A stretch of 64,000 bases of DNA, taken from Saccharofermentans sp. GTDB lineage: Bacteria; Bacillota; Clostridia; Saccharofermentanales; Saccharofermentanaceae. Below the pieces are notes generated by a model that ran no database searches, was not told where the DNA came from, and worked only from the letters and a program-made list of their open reading frames with translations. The position numbers and the translations under genes are program-made. The first letter of the stretch is position 1; each line of letters starts with the position of its first letter. Where the stretch lies: assembly GCA_024691325.1 (NCBI GenBank), contig JAILNR010000014.1, positions 1 through 64,000 of the forward strand, read 5' to 3'. Of the stretch, positions 25,545 to 34,371 are shown in pieces.

Positions 25545-26978
25545 ATGTCTGATAAGAGAGGATTTGTTCTGGACGAGGACCATTTCGCCACTATTAAAGT
25601 AATCGGTTGTGGCGGCGGCGGCTGTAACGCAGTTGACAGAATGATTGACAGCGGGGTTCAGGGCATTGATTTCATTTCCGTAAACAGTGATAATCAGGCA
25701 CTTGCGAGAACTAAGGCTCCCGTTAAGATTCAGATTGGTGAGAAAGTAACAAGAGGTTTGGGCTGCGGTGCAGACCCCAGTGTCGGTGAGAAGGCAGCAG
25801 AGGAGTCCAAGGACGAGATTGCTGAGGCTATCTCAAATACCGATATGCTCTTTATCACAGCCGGTATGGGCGGCGGTACAGGAACAGGTTCTGCTCCGGT
25901 AGTTGCACAGATCGCTCAGGAACTCGGTATCCTCACGGTTGCAGTAGTTACAAGACCGTTCATGTTCGAGGGTGCAAGAAGAGCACAGAACGCTGAGCGC
26001 GGTATCCGTGAACTCGAGAAGTATGTAGATGCTCTCGTTGTTGTAAGCAATGACAAGCTTCTTGAAGTTGTTGATGATGACACATCTTTCGAGGAAGCAT
26101 TCAATATGGCAGACCAGGTATTGAAGTTTGGTGTGGCAGGTATCTCAGACCTCGTAGCTATCCCCGGACTTATCAACCTCGACCTTGCCGATGTAAGAAG
26201 AGTTATGACAAAGGCCGGCGTTTGCCACATGGGTATCGGCCGTGCTTCCGGTGAGGGAAGAGCAACAGCTGCTGTTAAGCAGGCTATCAATTCTCCCTTG
26301 CTTGATACAACGATTGAAGGCGCTAACGGCGTAATCATCAACTTCACAGGCGGAAGAAACATGAAGCTCCAGGAAATCGACGCAGCTGCCAAGCTCGTAC
26401 AGGATTCTGTAGCGCCTGAGGCAGAGATCATTGTCGGTGCTGTTATCGATGCATCTCTCGAGGACGAGATCATGATCACTGTTATCGCATCCGGTTTTGA
26501 TAATTCCGTAAATGCTTCCTCTAACCACAGAGCAAGCACATCCATTCTTTCAAGAAACAATCCTCAGCTCGCAGGAGAGCGTAATGCAGCTCCTGTTACT
26601 ACAACAAGCAGAAGTTCATATGGCAGAAACGAAGCTCCGGCTCCCGCACCTGCTCCTAAGGCTCAGCCTGCTCCCGGTTTCCTCTTCGGAGATGATTCCG
26701 TCAACAGCAGAGTACAGGCAGCACGTGAGCCTGAGGCAGCTCCGGCACCTGCACCCGCACCTGCACCCGTTGCACCGGTTCAGCCTATTCCCGTACAGTC
26801 GGGTTCACAGGCTCCCGTACAGACATATCAGGCACCTGCACCTGCAGCACCCGCACCTAACCAGTACGGCGGCAGACCTCAGGTAAATGTTTCACCTGAT
26901 GCAGAACCCAACCGTTCACAGGCAAGAACAGCTAAGCCGTGGTTTATGTTTGGCGGCAACAAGGACTCTGAACAGTAA
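25545..26978 (+). CDS. ftsZ: Cell division GTPase FtsZ
   Basis: A 477-residue tubulin homologue forming the Z ring. The nucleotide loops are GCGGGGCNAVDRM near residue 22 and the tubulin signature GGGTGTGS near 108. The T7-loop NLDLADVRRVM is near 208. The globular part ends near 320. A long linker rich in Ala, Pro and Gln (about 340-460) follows. The C-terminus is AKPWFMFGGNKDSEQ instead of the usual DIPxFL-type peptide, and a similar PGFLFGDD occurs at 377-384 in the linker. GGAGGGAC precedes the ATG. Its stop overlaps nrdR by one base. Confidence 0.97.
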   Translation: MSDKRGFVLDEDHFATIKVIGCGGGGCNAVDRMIDSGVQGIDFISVNSDNQALARTKAPVKIQIGEKVTRGLGCGADPSVGEKAAEESKDEIAEAISNTDMLFITAGMGGGTGTGSAPVVAQIAQELGILTVAVVTRPFMFEGARRAQNAERGIRELEKYVDALVVVSNDKLLEVVDDDTSFEEAFNMADQVLKFGVAGISDLVAIPGLINLDLADVRRVMTKAGVCHMGIGRASGEGRATAAVKQAINSPLLDTTIEGANGVIINFTGGRNMKLQEIDAAAKLVQDSVAPEAEIIVGAVIDASLEDEIMITVIASGFDNSVNASSNHRASTSILSRNNPQLAGERNAAPVTTTSRSSYGRNEAPAPAPAPKAQPAPGFLFGDDSVNSRVQAAREPEAAPAPAPAPAPVAPVQPIPVQSGSQAPVQTYQAPAPAAPAPNQYGGRPQVNVSPDAEPNRSQARTAKPWFMFGGNKDSEQ

Positions 26979-27430
26979 TGAAATGTCCCAAGTGTGGAGC
27001 TGATAACGATAAAGTAATTGATACACGCCCCTCTGATGAGGGGCGTGCCATTAGACGTAGAAGAGTTTGTCTGGAATGTGAGTACAGATACTCGACTATC
27101 GAGAGGACCGAAGTGCTCGGTATGAAGGTAGTTAAGAAGGACGGAACGCGTCAGGATTTCTCAAGAGAGAAACTAATGGCAGGACTTGCTTCTGCATGTT
27201 CTAAGAGACCGGTATCTAACGACAACCTTGAGAAGATTGTGGATGAAGTCGAGGGGGCTTTGTCAGAGCAGAGAAACGGCGAGATTTCCACGAATAAAAT
27301 AGGTGAGATCGTTATGGAGCGTTTGAAGAAGCTCGATAAGGTTGCTTATGTAAGATTTGCATCTGTTTATAGAGATTTTACGGATATAGAGTCATTTACG
27401 AGAGAAGTAGAGAATATAGATAAGGACTGA
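26978..27430 (+). CDS. nrdR: Ribonucleotide reductase repressor NrdR
   Basis: A 150-residue repressor of ribonucleotide reductase genes that senses ATP/dATP. The N-terminal zinc ribbon has CPKCG at residues 3-7 and a second CLEC pair near 32. The ATP-cone domain follows (about 46-136, beginning VVKKDGTRQDFSREK). It is translationally coupled to ftsZ, an arrangement common in Clostridia that ties division to DNA precursor control. Confidence 0.95.
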   Translation: MKCPKCGADNDKVIDTRPSDEGRAIRRRRVCLECEYRYSTIERTEVLGMKVVKKDGTRQDFSREKLMAGLASACSKRPVSNDNLEKIVDEVEGALSEQRNGEISTNKIGEIVMERLKKLDKVAYVRFASVYRDFTDIESFTREVENIDKD

Positions 27431-27447
27431 AGGGTTAAGGAGGCATT

Positions 27448-28167
27448 ATGAAAAAGGTATTCATTGTTGATGATGATGCAGACATCATCGAACTTGAGAA
27501 GCTTTACTTCGAGAAGGAAGGCTACGAGGTCATCTCATGTATGCAGGGTGACAGAGCTGTTGCTACATTTAATGTAACAAAGCCTGATATCGTAATTTTG
27601 GATCTGATGCTTCCGGGTATGGACGGCAATGATATATGCCGTGAGATAAGAAAGGTATCTGATGTACCGATCATTATGCTTACTGCTAAGACAGATACGC
27701 TCGACAGAGTTATCGGTCTCGAGCTTGGTGCAGATGACTATGTTCCGAAGCCGTTCGAGCCCAAGGAGCTTCTTGCAAGAGTTAAGGCTGTATTAAGAAG
27801 AACAGACAGAGCTGCTTCATCTTCAGATTCTGCTGATTCTTCTGAGGATCCGTCGGATGTAAATGTAGTTACATATCCGGGTCTTACCGTAGATAAAGTT
27901 AAGTATGTGGTTACGGCTGACGGTAAAGAGGTTTACATGCCTCCGAAGGAGCTTGAGCTTCTTTTCTTCCTGGCATCCAACCCTAACCGTGTATTCTCGA
28001 GAGAGCAGCTCCTCGGTAATGTCTGGGGATATGATTTCTTCGGTGAATCGAGAACTGTTGATGTACATATCAAGAGAATCCGTGAGAAAATCGAGACTCC
28101 CGGTGTAGAGCGTGACTGGTGCATCAGAACAGTCTGGAGCAGAGGATACAAGTTCGAGACTAAGTAA
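27448..28167 (+). CDS. OmpR/PhoB-family response regulator
   Basis: A 239-residue two-component regulator. The receiver domain (1-118) has the acidic pocket D8-D10, phosphoacceptor D52 in LDLMLPGMDG and the lysine in VPKPFEP. A Ser-rich linker (about 127-142) follows. The winged-helix DNA-binding domain (about 145-238) has VFSREQLLGNVWG and RTVDVHIKRIREKI. TAAGGAGG precedes the ATG. It pairs with the kinase 3 nt downstream. The signal is unknown; phosphate or envelope stress would be guesses. Confidence 0.92.
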   Translation: MKKVFIVDDDADIIELEKLYFEKEGYEVISCMQGDRAVATFNVTKPDIVILDLMLPGMDGNDICREIRKVSDVPIIMLTAKTDTLDRVIGLELGADDYVPKPFEPKELLARVKAVLRRTDRAASSSDSADSSEDPSDVNVVTYPGLTVDKVKYVVTADGKEVYMPPKELELLFFLASNPNRVFSREQLLGNVWGYDFFGESRTVDVHIKRIREKIETPGVERDWCIRTVWSRGYKFETK

Positions 28168-28170
28168 TAT

Positions 28171-29649
28171 ATGGCCGGTTCTTTACACAACAAGTCGGTC
28201 AATACTGATTTTGCCGTATTCTTAAATACGTTCCTGATAATAAGCACGGTAGTTGTTTTTGCTGTGCTTGTTTTTGTTTCGTATCAGAATATGTACAACC
28301 AGTATCTTGATGATGCTATGGTTGAATCAACAGACATATGCACCGATGTAGCGGTAGACTATGCTGACTTCATGATCAAGTATCCTGATTCCACAATCCG
28401 TAATGATCTTATGGATCTTTATCTTGATTCCATCTATATGACCAGCAAAGGCGAAGTTTATATAGTCGATACTGAAGGCACCATTTACTATACGAATACA
28501 GATTATCCTCAGGGTTCAACCGCCGGTAATGATATAAGGTTTGCCGTTTCCTCATCTAATTCAAGGATATACCAGAATGTTCAGGAGATAAGCGCAAGCT
28601 TATCAAAACTCATTACCTGCACGAATATCGGCACTACAGGTCTTTTTGTAGTACATGTTGCCAAGGTTGATTTCTCTGAAGTAATAAATGAATTTATGAC
28701 TATAATGGTCTACCCGGTTATAGTCTCGATGGCGGCAGCTATTGCACTGCTCGTCGGATTTACCGGTATAGCTATCAGACCTTTACGTGCTATTTCCAAG
28801 ACTATAGGCAAAGTTTCCGAGGGTGATCTAACGGCCAGAGTAGATGATAAGTTCACAAGTTACGGAAACAGAACGGGAATGCTTACACTCTCTTCAGACC
28901 TTACGGACATGGCGGGAGAGGTCAATATCATGATCGAAACACTCGAGAATCAGGAGAAAGACCGTGCGATGTTTATCTCTTCTGTAGCACATGACATAAG
29001 AACTCCTCTTACTTCCATAAACGGATTTGTTACGGCTATGACGGACGGTACTATACCTCCAGAGCTTCATGACAAGTACTTAGGCAAGATCAAATATGAA
29101 GTCGACAGGATAAGAACACTGGTTGTTTCCATGACCGAAGCGTCTTCTTTATCGCATGTGGACCCTTCTTTAATGGAGGAGTTTGATCTGATGAATGTGG
29201 TTGAGGATATGCTTTCCGAGCTTGAGCCGCAGCTTAATGCAAAACGTATTAAGGCGGAAGCGAGGATCAATGAGGATGGCGGAACTCTTGTTTACGGAGA
29301 AGTACATCAGCTTAACCGTGTTCTGATCAATATCGTTACCAATGCTATTAAATTTACTCCCGAAGATGGCCGTATAATCATCTCTTCTTATCTCGATAAG
29401 AAAGAGAAGGTAAGAGTCATCTCGGTAGAGGACTCCGGTCCCGGTGTTGAGCCTGCCAAGAGAAGCAAGGTCTTTGACAGCTTCTATAAGGCTGATCCTT
29501 CGCGCAAGCAGGAGGGATTCGGACTGGGCCTTTATATCTGTAAGCAGATACTGTCCGGCCACAACCAACTTATAAGGCTTGAAGAGAGTCCCGAGCTTGG
29601 CGGAGCCATGTTTATATTCTCTTTCCCGACACCTCCTTCAAAGGCATGA
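28171..29649 (+). CDS. Sensor histidine kinase
   Basis: A 492-residue membrane kinase. It has a first span at about 13-36, an extracytoplasmic sensor of about 130 residues, a second span at about 170-192, a HAMP segment (about 193-255), a HisKA domain with H274 in VAHDIRTPL, and a HATPase domain (N box NIVTNAIKFTPEDG, then SVEDSGPGV and GFGLGLYICKQ). It probably phosphorylates the regulator encoded just upstream. The sensor has a dCache/PAS-like look, but no ligand can be named. Confidence 0.92.
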   Translation: MAGSLHNKSVNTDFAVFLNTFLIISTVVVFAVLVFVSYQNMYNQYLDDAMVESTDICTDVAVDYADFMIKYPDSTIRNDLMDLYLDSIYMTSKGEVYIVDTEGTIYYTNTDYPQGSTAGNDIRFAVSSSNSRIYQNVQEISASLSKLITCTNIGTTGLFVVHVAKVDFSEVINEFMTIMVYPVIVSMAAAIALLVGFTGIAIRPLRAISKTIGKVSEGDLTARVDDKFTSYGNRTGMLTLSSDLTDMAGEVNIMIETLENQEKDRAMFISSVAHDIRTPLTSINGFVTAMTDGTIPPELHDKYLGKIKYEVDRIRTLVVSMTEASSLSHVDPSLMEEFDLMNVVEDMLSELEPQLNAKRIKAEARINEDGGTLVYGEVHQLNRVLINIVTNAIKFTPEDGRIIISSYLDKKEKVRVISVEDSGPGVEPAKRSKVFDSFYKADPSRKQEGFGLGLYICKQILSGHNQLIRLEESPELGGAMFIFSFPTPPSKA

Positions 29650-29652
29650 TCC

Positions 29653-30309
29653 ATGAGGAAAAGCGACAGGATCAAACTTGCGAAGAAGACTTTGGATGCT
29701 CTTCACGAAGCTTTCCCCGACTCATGCTGTTCGCTTGACAGCGACCTGCCGGAGCGTCTTGCTATACGCGGTATCCTGTCCGCACAGTGCACTGATATCA
29801 GAGTGAATATTACCGCGGGAGAGCTTTTCGCGAAGTATCCTTCCATGGCTGATATACTTGCGGCTCCCGAAGAGGATATTCTTAGCATAATTAAGCCGTG
29901 CGGTCTTTATAAATCCAAGGGAAAGTCTGTCAGAGCTTTTGCGGGGCTTTATGAGAACGAGTGGGGACGCACTGTTCCTGATGATGTAGACGCTCTTATG
30001 AAGTGTCCCGGAGTCGGCAAGAAGATCGCCAACCTTATTGTGGGTGAGATTTACGGGACTCCTGCGGTAGTTGTAGATACGCATTGCAAGCGTGTAATGT
30101 ACAGGATAGGAATCACCGATAACACCGACCCGTTAAAGGTCGAGGAGGATATCTGTGAGGTCTTTCCGGAGGACTCGTGGATAGAATTAGGTCATATGGC
30201 GGTGTCTTTGGGAAGGACATTTTGCACTTCACAAAAGCCGTCTTGTGACACATGTCCGCTTTTGGGGTTTTGCAAGAAAAGAATACTTAAGAAAGCGGGG
30301 GATTCCTGA
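29653..30309 (+). CDS. nth: Endonuclease III
   Basis: A 218-residue DNA glycosylase/AP lyase removing oxidised pyrimidines. The helix-hairpin-helix CPGVGKKIANLI (near 117) carries the catalytic lysine, and VVDTHCKR carries the catalytic aspartate. The C-terminal iron-sulfur site has the spacing C-x6-C-x2-C-x5-C (CTSQKPSCDTCPLLGFC). The start lies 3 nt after the kinase stop. It overlaps recG by one base, placing two repair genes together. Confidence 0.95.
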   Translation: MRKSDRIKLAKKTLDALHEAFPDSCCSLDSDLPERLAIRGILSAQCTDIRVNITAGELFAKYPSMADILAAPEEDILSIIKPCGLYKSKGKSVRAFAGLYENEWGRTVPDDVDALMKCPGVGKKIANLIVGEIYGTPAVVVDTHCKRVMYRIGITDNTDPLKVEEDICEVFPEDSWIELGHMAVSLGRTFCTSQKPSCDTCPLLGFCKKRILKKAGDS

Positions 30310-32480
30310 TGAGCGCTTCCACATCGAAAGTAACCTTGGGAAGCCCCGTTGATGTGCTCTACGGCATCGGCCCTGAGGCCGCGAAGAGACTTCAGCGCCT
30401 GGAGATTTTTACGGTTTATGATCTTATCTCGTTTATTCCCAGAAGGTATAACGACTGGTCCGGTGTGGGGAAGATAGAGGAAAGTGAAGACGGCAAAGAG
30501 ATTTCCTTCTTCGGCACCGTTAACACTGCACCCGTAAAGAAGGGCTTCAAGAAGCAGTCGCCGGTAGCGTTCTTTGTAAGCGACGGCACTGGAAGAATAG
30601 AGCTTTCATACTTTAATGCCCCTTACATTCTTAATAAGTTTGCCCCCGGAGATAAGATCTTCGTACACGGTGTTGTAAGTTACTATGGCAACAAGGCCCA
30701 GATAGTAAATCCGTTCTGTGAGAAAGCGGAGAGTACGGAGGAGTTAAGGCTTGTGCGCCCCGTTTACCCGCTTACGGCCGGTATTACATCCAACATGATA
30801 AACAAGTGGGCAGGAACCGCTTTGAAGCTTGTTAAGAACCAGATACCTGATGTTATCCCGGCGTCTTTGGTTCAGAAGGAAGGGCTTTGTTCAGCAGCGC
30901 AGGCTTATGAATATGTTCATTTTCCTTCTTCACTCGAGCAGGCTGTCATGGGAAGAAGGCGCATCGCCTACGAGGAACTGATCCTTCTTGGCATCGGCAT
31001 GAAATACTTTATGGCAACAGGCGGTCCCGATGAGATTGCTCCCGCAGTCGTTCCTTCGAAGGGCGGTCTGTCCTCTGAAGCCTCATCAAGATGGAAGACG
31101 GTAATTCATAATCTCGGCTTCAGTCTTACTGACGATCAGAAGAAAGCTATCGCAGATATACAGCATGATCTTATGCAGAATAAACCCATGAACCGTCTCG
31201 TTCAGGGTGATGTAGGTTCCGGTAAGACGGCAGTCGCAGTGCTTTCTATGGCTATGACGGCAATAATGGGAAAGCAGTCTGTTCTTTTGGCTCCGACTTC
31301 GGTTCTTGCCAAGCAGCATTACGATACGGCAGTGAAGCTTCTTGAGGGAAGCGGGATAAATGTTGCTTTGCTCCTCGGTAAGACAAAGGCGTCTTTGAAA
31401 AAGGAGATCAAGGAGCAGCTTCGTAATAATGAGGCTTCCGTTATAATCGGCACGCATGCCGTGCTTACGGATGACGTGAACTTCTCTGACTTAGCCCTCG
31501 TTATCGCGGACGAGCAGCACAGATTCGGCGTCAAGCAAAGAGAGAAGCTTCTTATATCGCGTGAGGGCGCGGACGGAGTAAATGCCGTGCATAATCTCGT
31601 TATGACAGCAACGCCGATCCCCAGGACTCTTGCGATGGTGATCTATGGCGACATGGCAACCTCTGTCATACGTCAAAAGCCCGCAGGTCGAAAAGCAATC
31701 CAAACGCATTTCCTCCCGTACACAGACGGCGATGACATCTATAATGTGTTGCTTGCGAAGCTTCGTAAGGGCGAGCAGGCCTATATCGTATGCCCGAGAA
31801 TAGATGATGACTCGGAAGAGGTTGCAACGGATGAGTATTACTTTGATGACCTGTATACAGAGGAAGGGGAGACGCCTTCTGCAGTAAGCGTCAAGGAGAT
31901 GAGAAGAAGACTTGATGAGCACGGACTTTCATCTTCTTATGAAACTGAAATCTTGTACGGGTCCATGAAAGAAACGAAGAAACTCGAAGTAATGGAAAGA
32001 TTCCTCTCGGGTGAAGTGAAGGTCCTTATATCAACGACGGTTATTGAGGTAGGTGTTAATAATCCCAATGCCACGATGATGGTTATAATGAATGCCGAAA
32101 GGTTTGGACTTTCGACGCTTCACCAGTTAAGAGGAAGAATCGGAAGAGGCGATAAACAGTCCTATTGTGTTCTTTGTTCTGATTCAAAGACAGAGCGTGC
32201 ACTTGAGAGAATGAAGCTTATGTGCGAGTGTTCGGACGGTTTTGAACTTGCAGGAAAGGATCTTGAATTAAGAGGTCCCGGAGACTTCTTCGGAACAAGG
32301 CAGCACGGAATCCCGACATTAAGAGCGGCGAATCTGTTTACCGATGCGCCTCTTGCCAAGACATCGACTGATGAGGTCAATGCGGTCCTAAGTAAGGGTG
32401 GCGATGAAGCAAAGGCTTTGATGAGCAATATAGAGAAGCTCTTCAGATTAAGATTCCAGGATAAGATGGGGACACTTTAA
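30309..32480 (+). CDS. recG: ATP-dependent DNA helicase RecG
   Basis: A 723-residue helicase that reverses stalled replication forks and migrates branches. The N-terminal OB/wedge domain spans about 1-250. Helicase motifs follow: Walker A GDVGSGKT near 300, DEQH box ADEQHRFG near 400, TATPIPRTLA near 438, and the C-terminal QLRGRIGRG near 608. The TRG-like end block (GPGDFFGTRQHG) is also present. Length is normal for a Bacillota RecG. Confidence 0.96.
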   Translation: MSASTSKVTLGSPVDVLYGIGPEAAKRLQRLEIFTVYDLISFIPRRYNDWSGVGKIEESEDGKEISFFGTVNTAPVKKGFKKQSPVAFFVSDGTGRIELSYFNAPYILNKFAPGDKIFVHGVVSYYGNKAQIVNPFCEKAESTEELRLVRPVYPLTAGITSNMINKWAGTALKLVKNQIPDVIPASLVQKEGLCSAAQAYEYVHFPSSLEQAVMGRRRIAYEELILLGIGMKYFMATGGPDEIAPAVVPSKGGLSSEASSRWKTVIHNLGFSLTDDQKKAIADIQHDLMQNKPMNRLVQGDVGSGKTAVAVLSMAMTAIMGKQSVLLAPTSVLAKQHYDTAVKLLEGSGINVALLLGKTKASLKKEIKEQLRNNEASVIIGTHAVLTDDVNFSDLALVIADEQHRFGVKQREKLLISREGADGVNAVHNLVMTATPIPRTLAMVIYGDMATSVIRQKPAGRKAIQTHFLPYTDGDDIYNVLLAKLRKGEQAYIVCPRIDDDSEEVATDEYYFDDLYTEEGETPSAVSVKEMRRRLDEHGLSSSYETEILYGSMKETKKLEVMERFLSGEVKVLISTTVIEVGVNNPNATMMVIMNAERFGLSTLHQLRGRIGRGDKQSYCVLCSDSKTERALERMKLMCECSDGFELAGKDLELRGPGDFFGTRQHGIPTLRAANLFTDAPLAKTSTDEVNAVLSKGGDEAKALMSNIEKLFRLRFQDKMGTL

Positions 32481-33046
32481 TGCCGAGAGTTGTAGCAGGA
32501 AAGTACAGAGGGATAATCCTTGATGCTCCGAAGGGGGATAAAACCAGGCCTACGACAGACAAGGTCAAGGAGGCGCTGTTCTCTATTATCCAGACACGTG
32601 TGCCGGGGTGTGATTTTGCGGATATTTTCGCAGGGACGGGCGGCATCGGCATCGAGGCTTTAAGCCGCGGTGCGAATTCAGTTGTTCTTGTCGAGAAGGC
32701 GGGTCAGGCGTGTGCTGTTATCAAGAACAATCTTGCCAAGTTAAGGATAGACAAGGAAGATAATATCGAGCTTATCAAGATGGGCTATGATGCGGCTTTG
32801 GAGAAGTTTGCCGACGAGGGCAGGAAGTTTGATGTTATTTTCATGGACCCTCCTTACAGGATGGCTCAGAAGGCGGCTCAGGTTGCAGCATCAATAATCA
32901 TGGAGAAGGATCTGCTTAATGAAGACGGCATTCTCATCGTGGAACATTCGTCGGATCTGCCCTTTGTAACAGATGTAATGAACATGAAACCGATTCGTTC
33001 TTGTAGCTACGGGCTTGCGGTGTTAACATTCTTCTCGAAGAGTTGA
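32480..33046 (+). CDS. rsmD: 16S rRNA m2G966 methyltransferase RsmD
   Basis: A 188-residue SAM-dependent enzyme that methylates G966 of 16S rRNA. It begins PRVVAGKYRGIIL, has TRPTTDKVKEALFSI near residue 22, SAM motif DIFAGTGGIGIEALSRG near 46, and the catalytic block FMDPPY near 118. It overlaps recG by one base and precedes coaD, the usual rsmD-coaD pair. Confidence 0.95.
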   Translation: MPRVVAGKYRGIILDAPKGDKTRPTTDKVKEALFSIIQTRVPGCDFADIFAGTGGIGIEALSRGANSVVLVEKAGQACAVIKNNLAKLRIDKEDNIELIKMGYDAALEKFADEGRKFDVIFMDPPYRMAQKAAQVAASIIMEKDLLNEDGILIVEHSSDLPFVTDVMNMKPIRSCSYGLAVLTFFSKS

Positions 33047-33065
33047 TTATGGGGGTATTTGTTCG

Positions 33066-33554
33066 TTGACTTCTCTGCTGTTTCCGGGAAGCTTTGATCC
33101 ATTTACAAGAGGTCATAAAGATATAGCAAGAAGAGCCGCAAGGATTTGCGACAAGCTTTATGTTGCGGTAATGAACAACAGTAAAAAGGATTACACCTTC
33201 ACACTCGATGAGAGAGTAATGATGGCAAAGATGATTCTTGAAGAGTATCCTAACATCGAAGTGCTCGGCAGTGACGGACTTCTTGTTGACATTTACAAGA
33301 ATCTCGGGTGTAATGCAGTTGTAAGAGGTATAAGGTCAGAGTCGGATTTCCGCTATGAGGCGGAGATGTCTATGGCGAACAGGATGCTGCATCCTGAATA
33401 TGATGTAGTGCTCCTGCCGTGCCGCGACGACTTGTCGCTTATAAGCTCCAGCATAGTCAAGGAAGTCGGCCGTTACGGAGGGGATATATCAGCTATGGTG
33501 CCGACACAGATTGTTGAATTAGTTAATGACAGATTAAGGAAAGGCAGGAATTAA
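33066..33554 (+). CDS. coaD: Phosphopantetheine adenylyltransferase
   Basis: A 162-residue nucleotidyltransferase making dephospho-CoA from phosphopantetheine and ATP. It shows the PGSFDPFTRGH motif (residues 7-17), the RGIRSESDFRYE block near 88 and ISSSIVKE near 126. The start codon is TTG at 33066, supported by GGGGGT about 9 nt upstream and by the family N-terminus. The nearby ATG at 33049 is out of frame. Confidence 0.95.
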   Translation: MTSLLFPGSFDPFTRGHKDIARRAARICDKLYVAVMNNSKKDYTFTLDERVMMAKMILEEYPNIEVLGSDGLLVDIYKNLGCNAVVRGIRSESDFRYEAEMSMANRMLHPEYDVVLLPCRDDLSLISSSIVKEVGRYGGDISAMVPTQIVELVNDRLRKGRN

Positions 33555-33557
33555 TAT

Positions 33558-34064
33558 ATGGACAACAGCAATTACGGACAGAATCAGGCTCCGAGAAAGG
33601 TGGAAAGATACGATCTTATCAGCAATATCAATGATATGATCGAGACACTTCGTTCCGCCAGCGGCGTACCGTTCTCTTCGAACTGTGCAGTAGACAGAAA
33701 TGAGATGATTGCATCACTCGAGGAACTTAAGAATCATCTTCCTGCATCTATCGCTCAGAGCAATGATATCGTTGTAAGAGCTCAGGAGATCATCACTACA
33801 GCCCGTGAGAAGAGCAAGAAGATCATCGACGACGCTAACCGTCAGTATGCTTCCAAGGTTAATGATCACGAGATTACAAGGGGTGCCAGAGACGAGGCTG
33901 ACAATATCCTTGCAGCAGCCGAGAATCAGGCTGATGAGCTTCGTAAGAGCGCACATGTCTATGTTAAGCAGCTCCTTTCTGACGCTAACAATACTCTTTC
34001 CGAGAGCATTGCAAAGATACAGACAAATCTATCTGAGATTGATACTACTATCGACTCTATGTAA
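33558..34064 (+). CDS. Coiled-coil protein downstream of coaD
   Basis: A 168-residue, almost fully helical protein. It resembles the V-ATPase subunit E/H or DivIVA-like coiled-coil proteins often found next to coaD in Clostridia. The centre (about 70-145) is rich in Ala, Glu, Lys and Arg heptads such as AQEIITTAREKSKKIIDDA. There is no signal or membrane segment. No catalytic residues can be assigned and the role is unknown. It starts 3 nt after coaD and ends just before a strong terminator. Confidence 0.7.
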   Translation: MDNSNYGQNQAPRKVERYDLISNINDMIETLRSASGVPFSSNCAVDRNEMIASLEELKNHLPASIAQSNDIVVRAQEIITTAREKSKKIIDDANRQYASKVNDHEITRGARDEADNILAAAENQADELRKSAHVYVKQLLSDANNTLSESIAKIQTNLSEIDTTIDSM

Positions 34065-34093
34065 GTAGTCATCTGACTCACAAAACACCGCGT

Positions 34094-34135
34094 AACGCCC
34101 GGACCTCCAGTGCCTATTGGTCCGGGTGTTTTAAT
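34094..34135 (+). terminator. Intrinsic terminator of the nth-recG-rsmD-coaD transcript
   Basis: AACGCCCGGACC (34094-34105) pairs with GGTCCGGGTGTT (34119-34130), 12 bp with one G-T pair and a 13-nt loop, followed by TTAATT. It ends the plus-strand operon. Confidence 0.85.
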
Positions 34136-34167
34136 TGTCCTGAATGGGTGCTTCTGTGGGGTGATGG

Positions 34168-34358
34168 GTGGACTTAAGTGCCTGTGTATAAGATAAGGTC
34201 CACGATAATGGTCTCAAATGTGGACCTTCTGACCGGATATAACTGTAGAGTCCATGAATCCGTTAAAAAGTTGGACTGTACTTATCTAACAAAGAATAAG
34301 GTCCACAAATTCTCCATAAAATGTGGATCTTAATTGCTATATGAACAAAAAGGTCCAT
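34168..34358. repeat. Array of eight alternating short inverted motifs
   Basis: Motif L (AAGGTCCAC type) starts at 34195, 34247, 34298 and 34350. Its inverse R (GTGGACCTT type) starts at 34168, 34220, 34271 and 34323. They alternate R-L-R-L-R-L-R-L. Each series has a 51-52 nt period, and gaps between neighbours are 18, 16, 18, 15, 18, 16 and 18 nt. The L-R pairs can fold as hairpins (9-bp perfect arms at 34195-34228, and 34298-34331 with one G-T pair). Spacers are mostly not alike. It lies in a 307-nt gap between a terminator and the 3' end of the nuclease gene. Confidence 0.8.
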
Positions 34359-34371
34359 GAGGCGTTCATAA

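Noticed and set aside
25916..26560. Minus-strand frame of 214 residues within ftsZ
   Set aside because: It is a shadow of the strongly biased ftsZ codons. Its Ser/Ala-rich translation has no family features.
26593..26860. Tandem repeat in the end of ftsZ
   Set aside because: The repetitive GCACCTGC-like codons encode the Ala/Pro-rich FtsZ linker. They are low-complexity coding sequence, not a separate element.
34168..34358. CRISPR array
   Set aside because: The repeat unit is only about 9 nt, alternates in orientation and has 15-18 nt gaps. CRISPR repeats are longer and all face one way. No cas gene is present.
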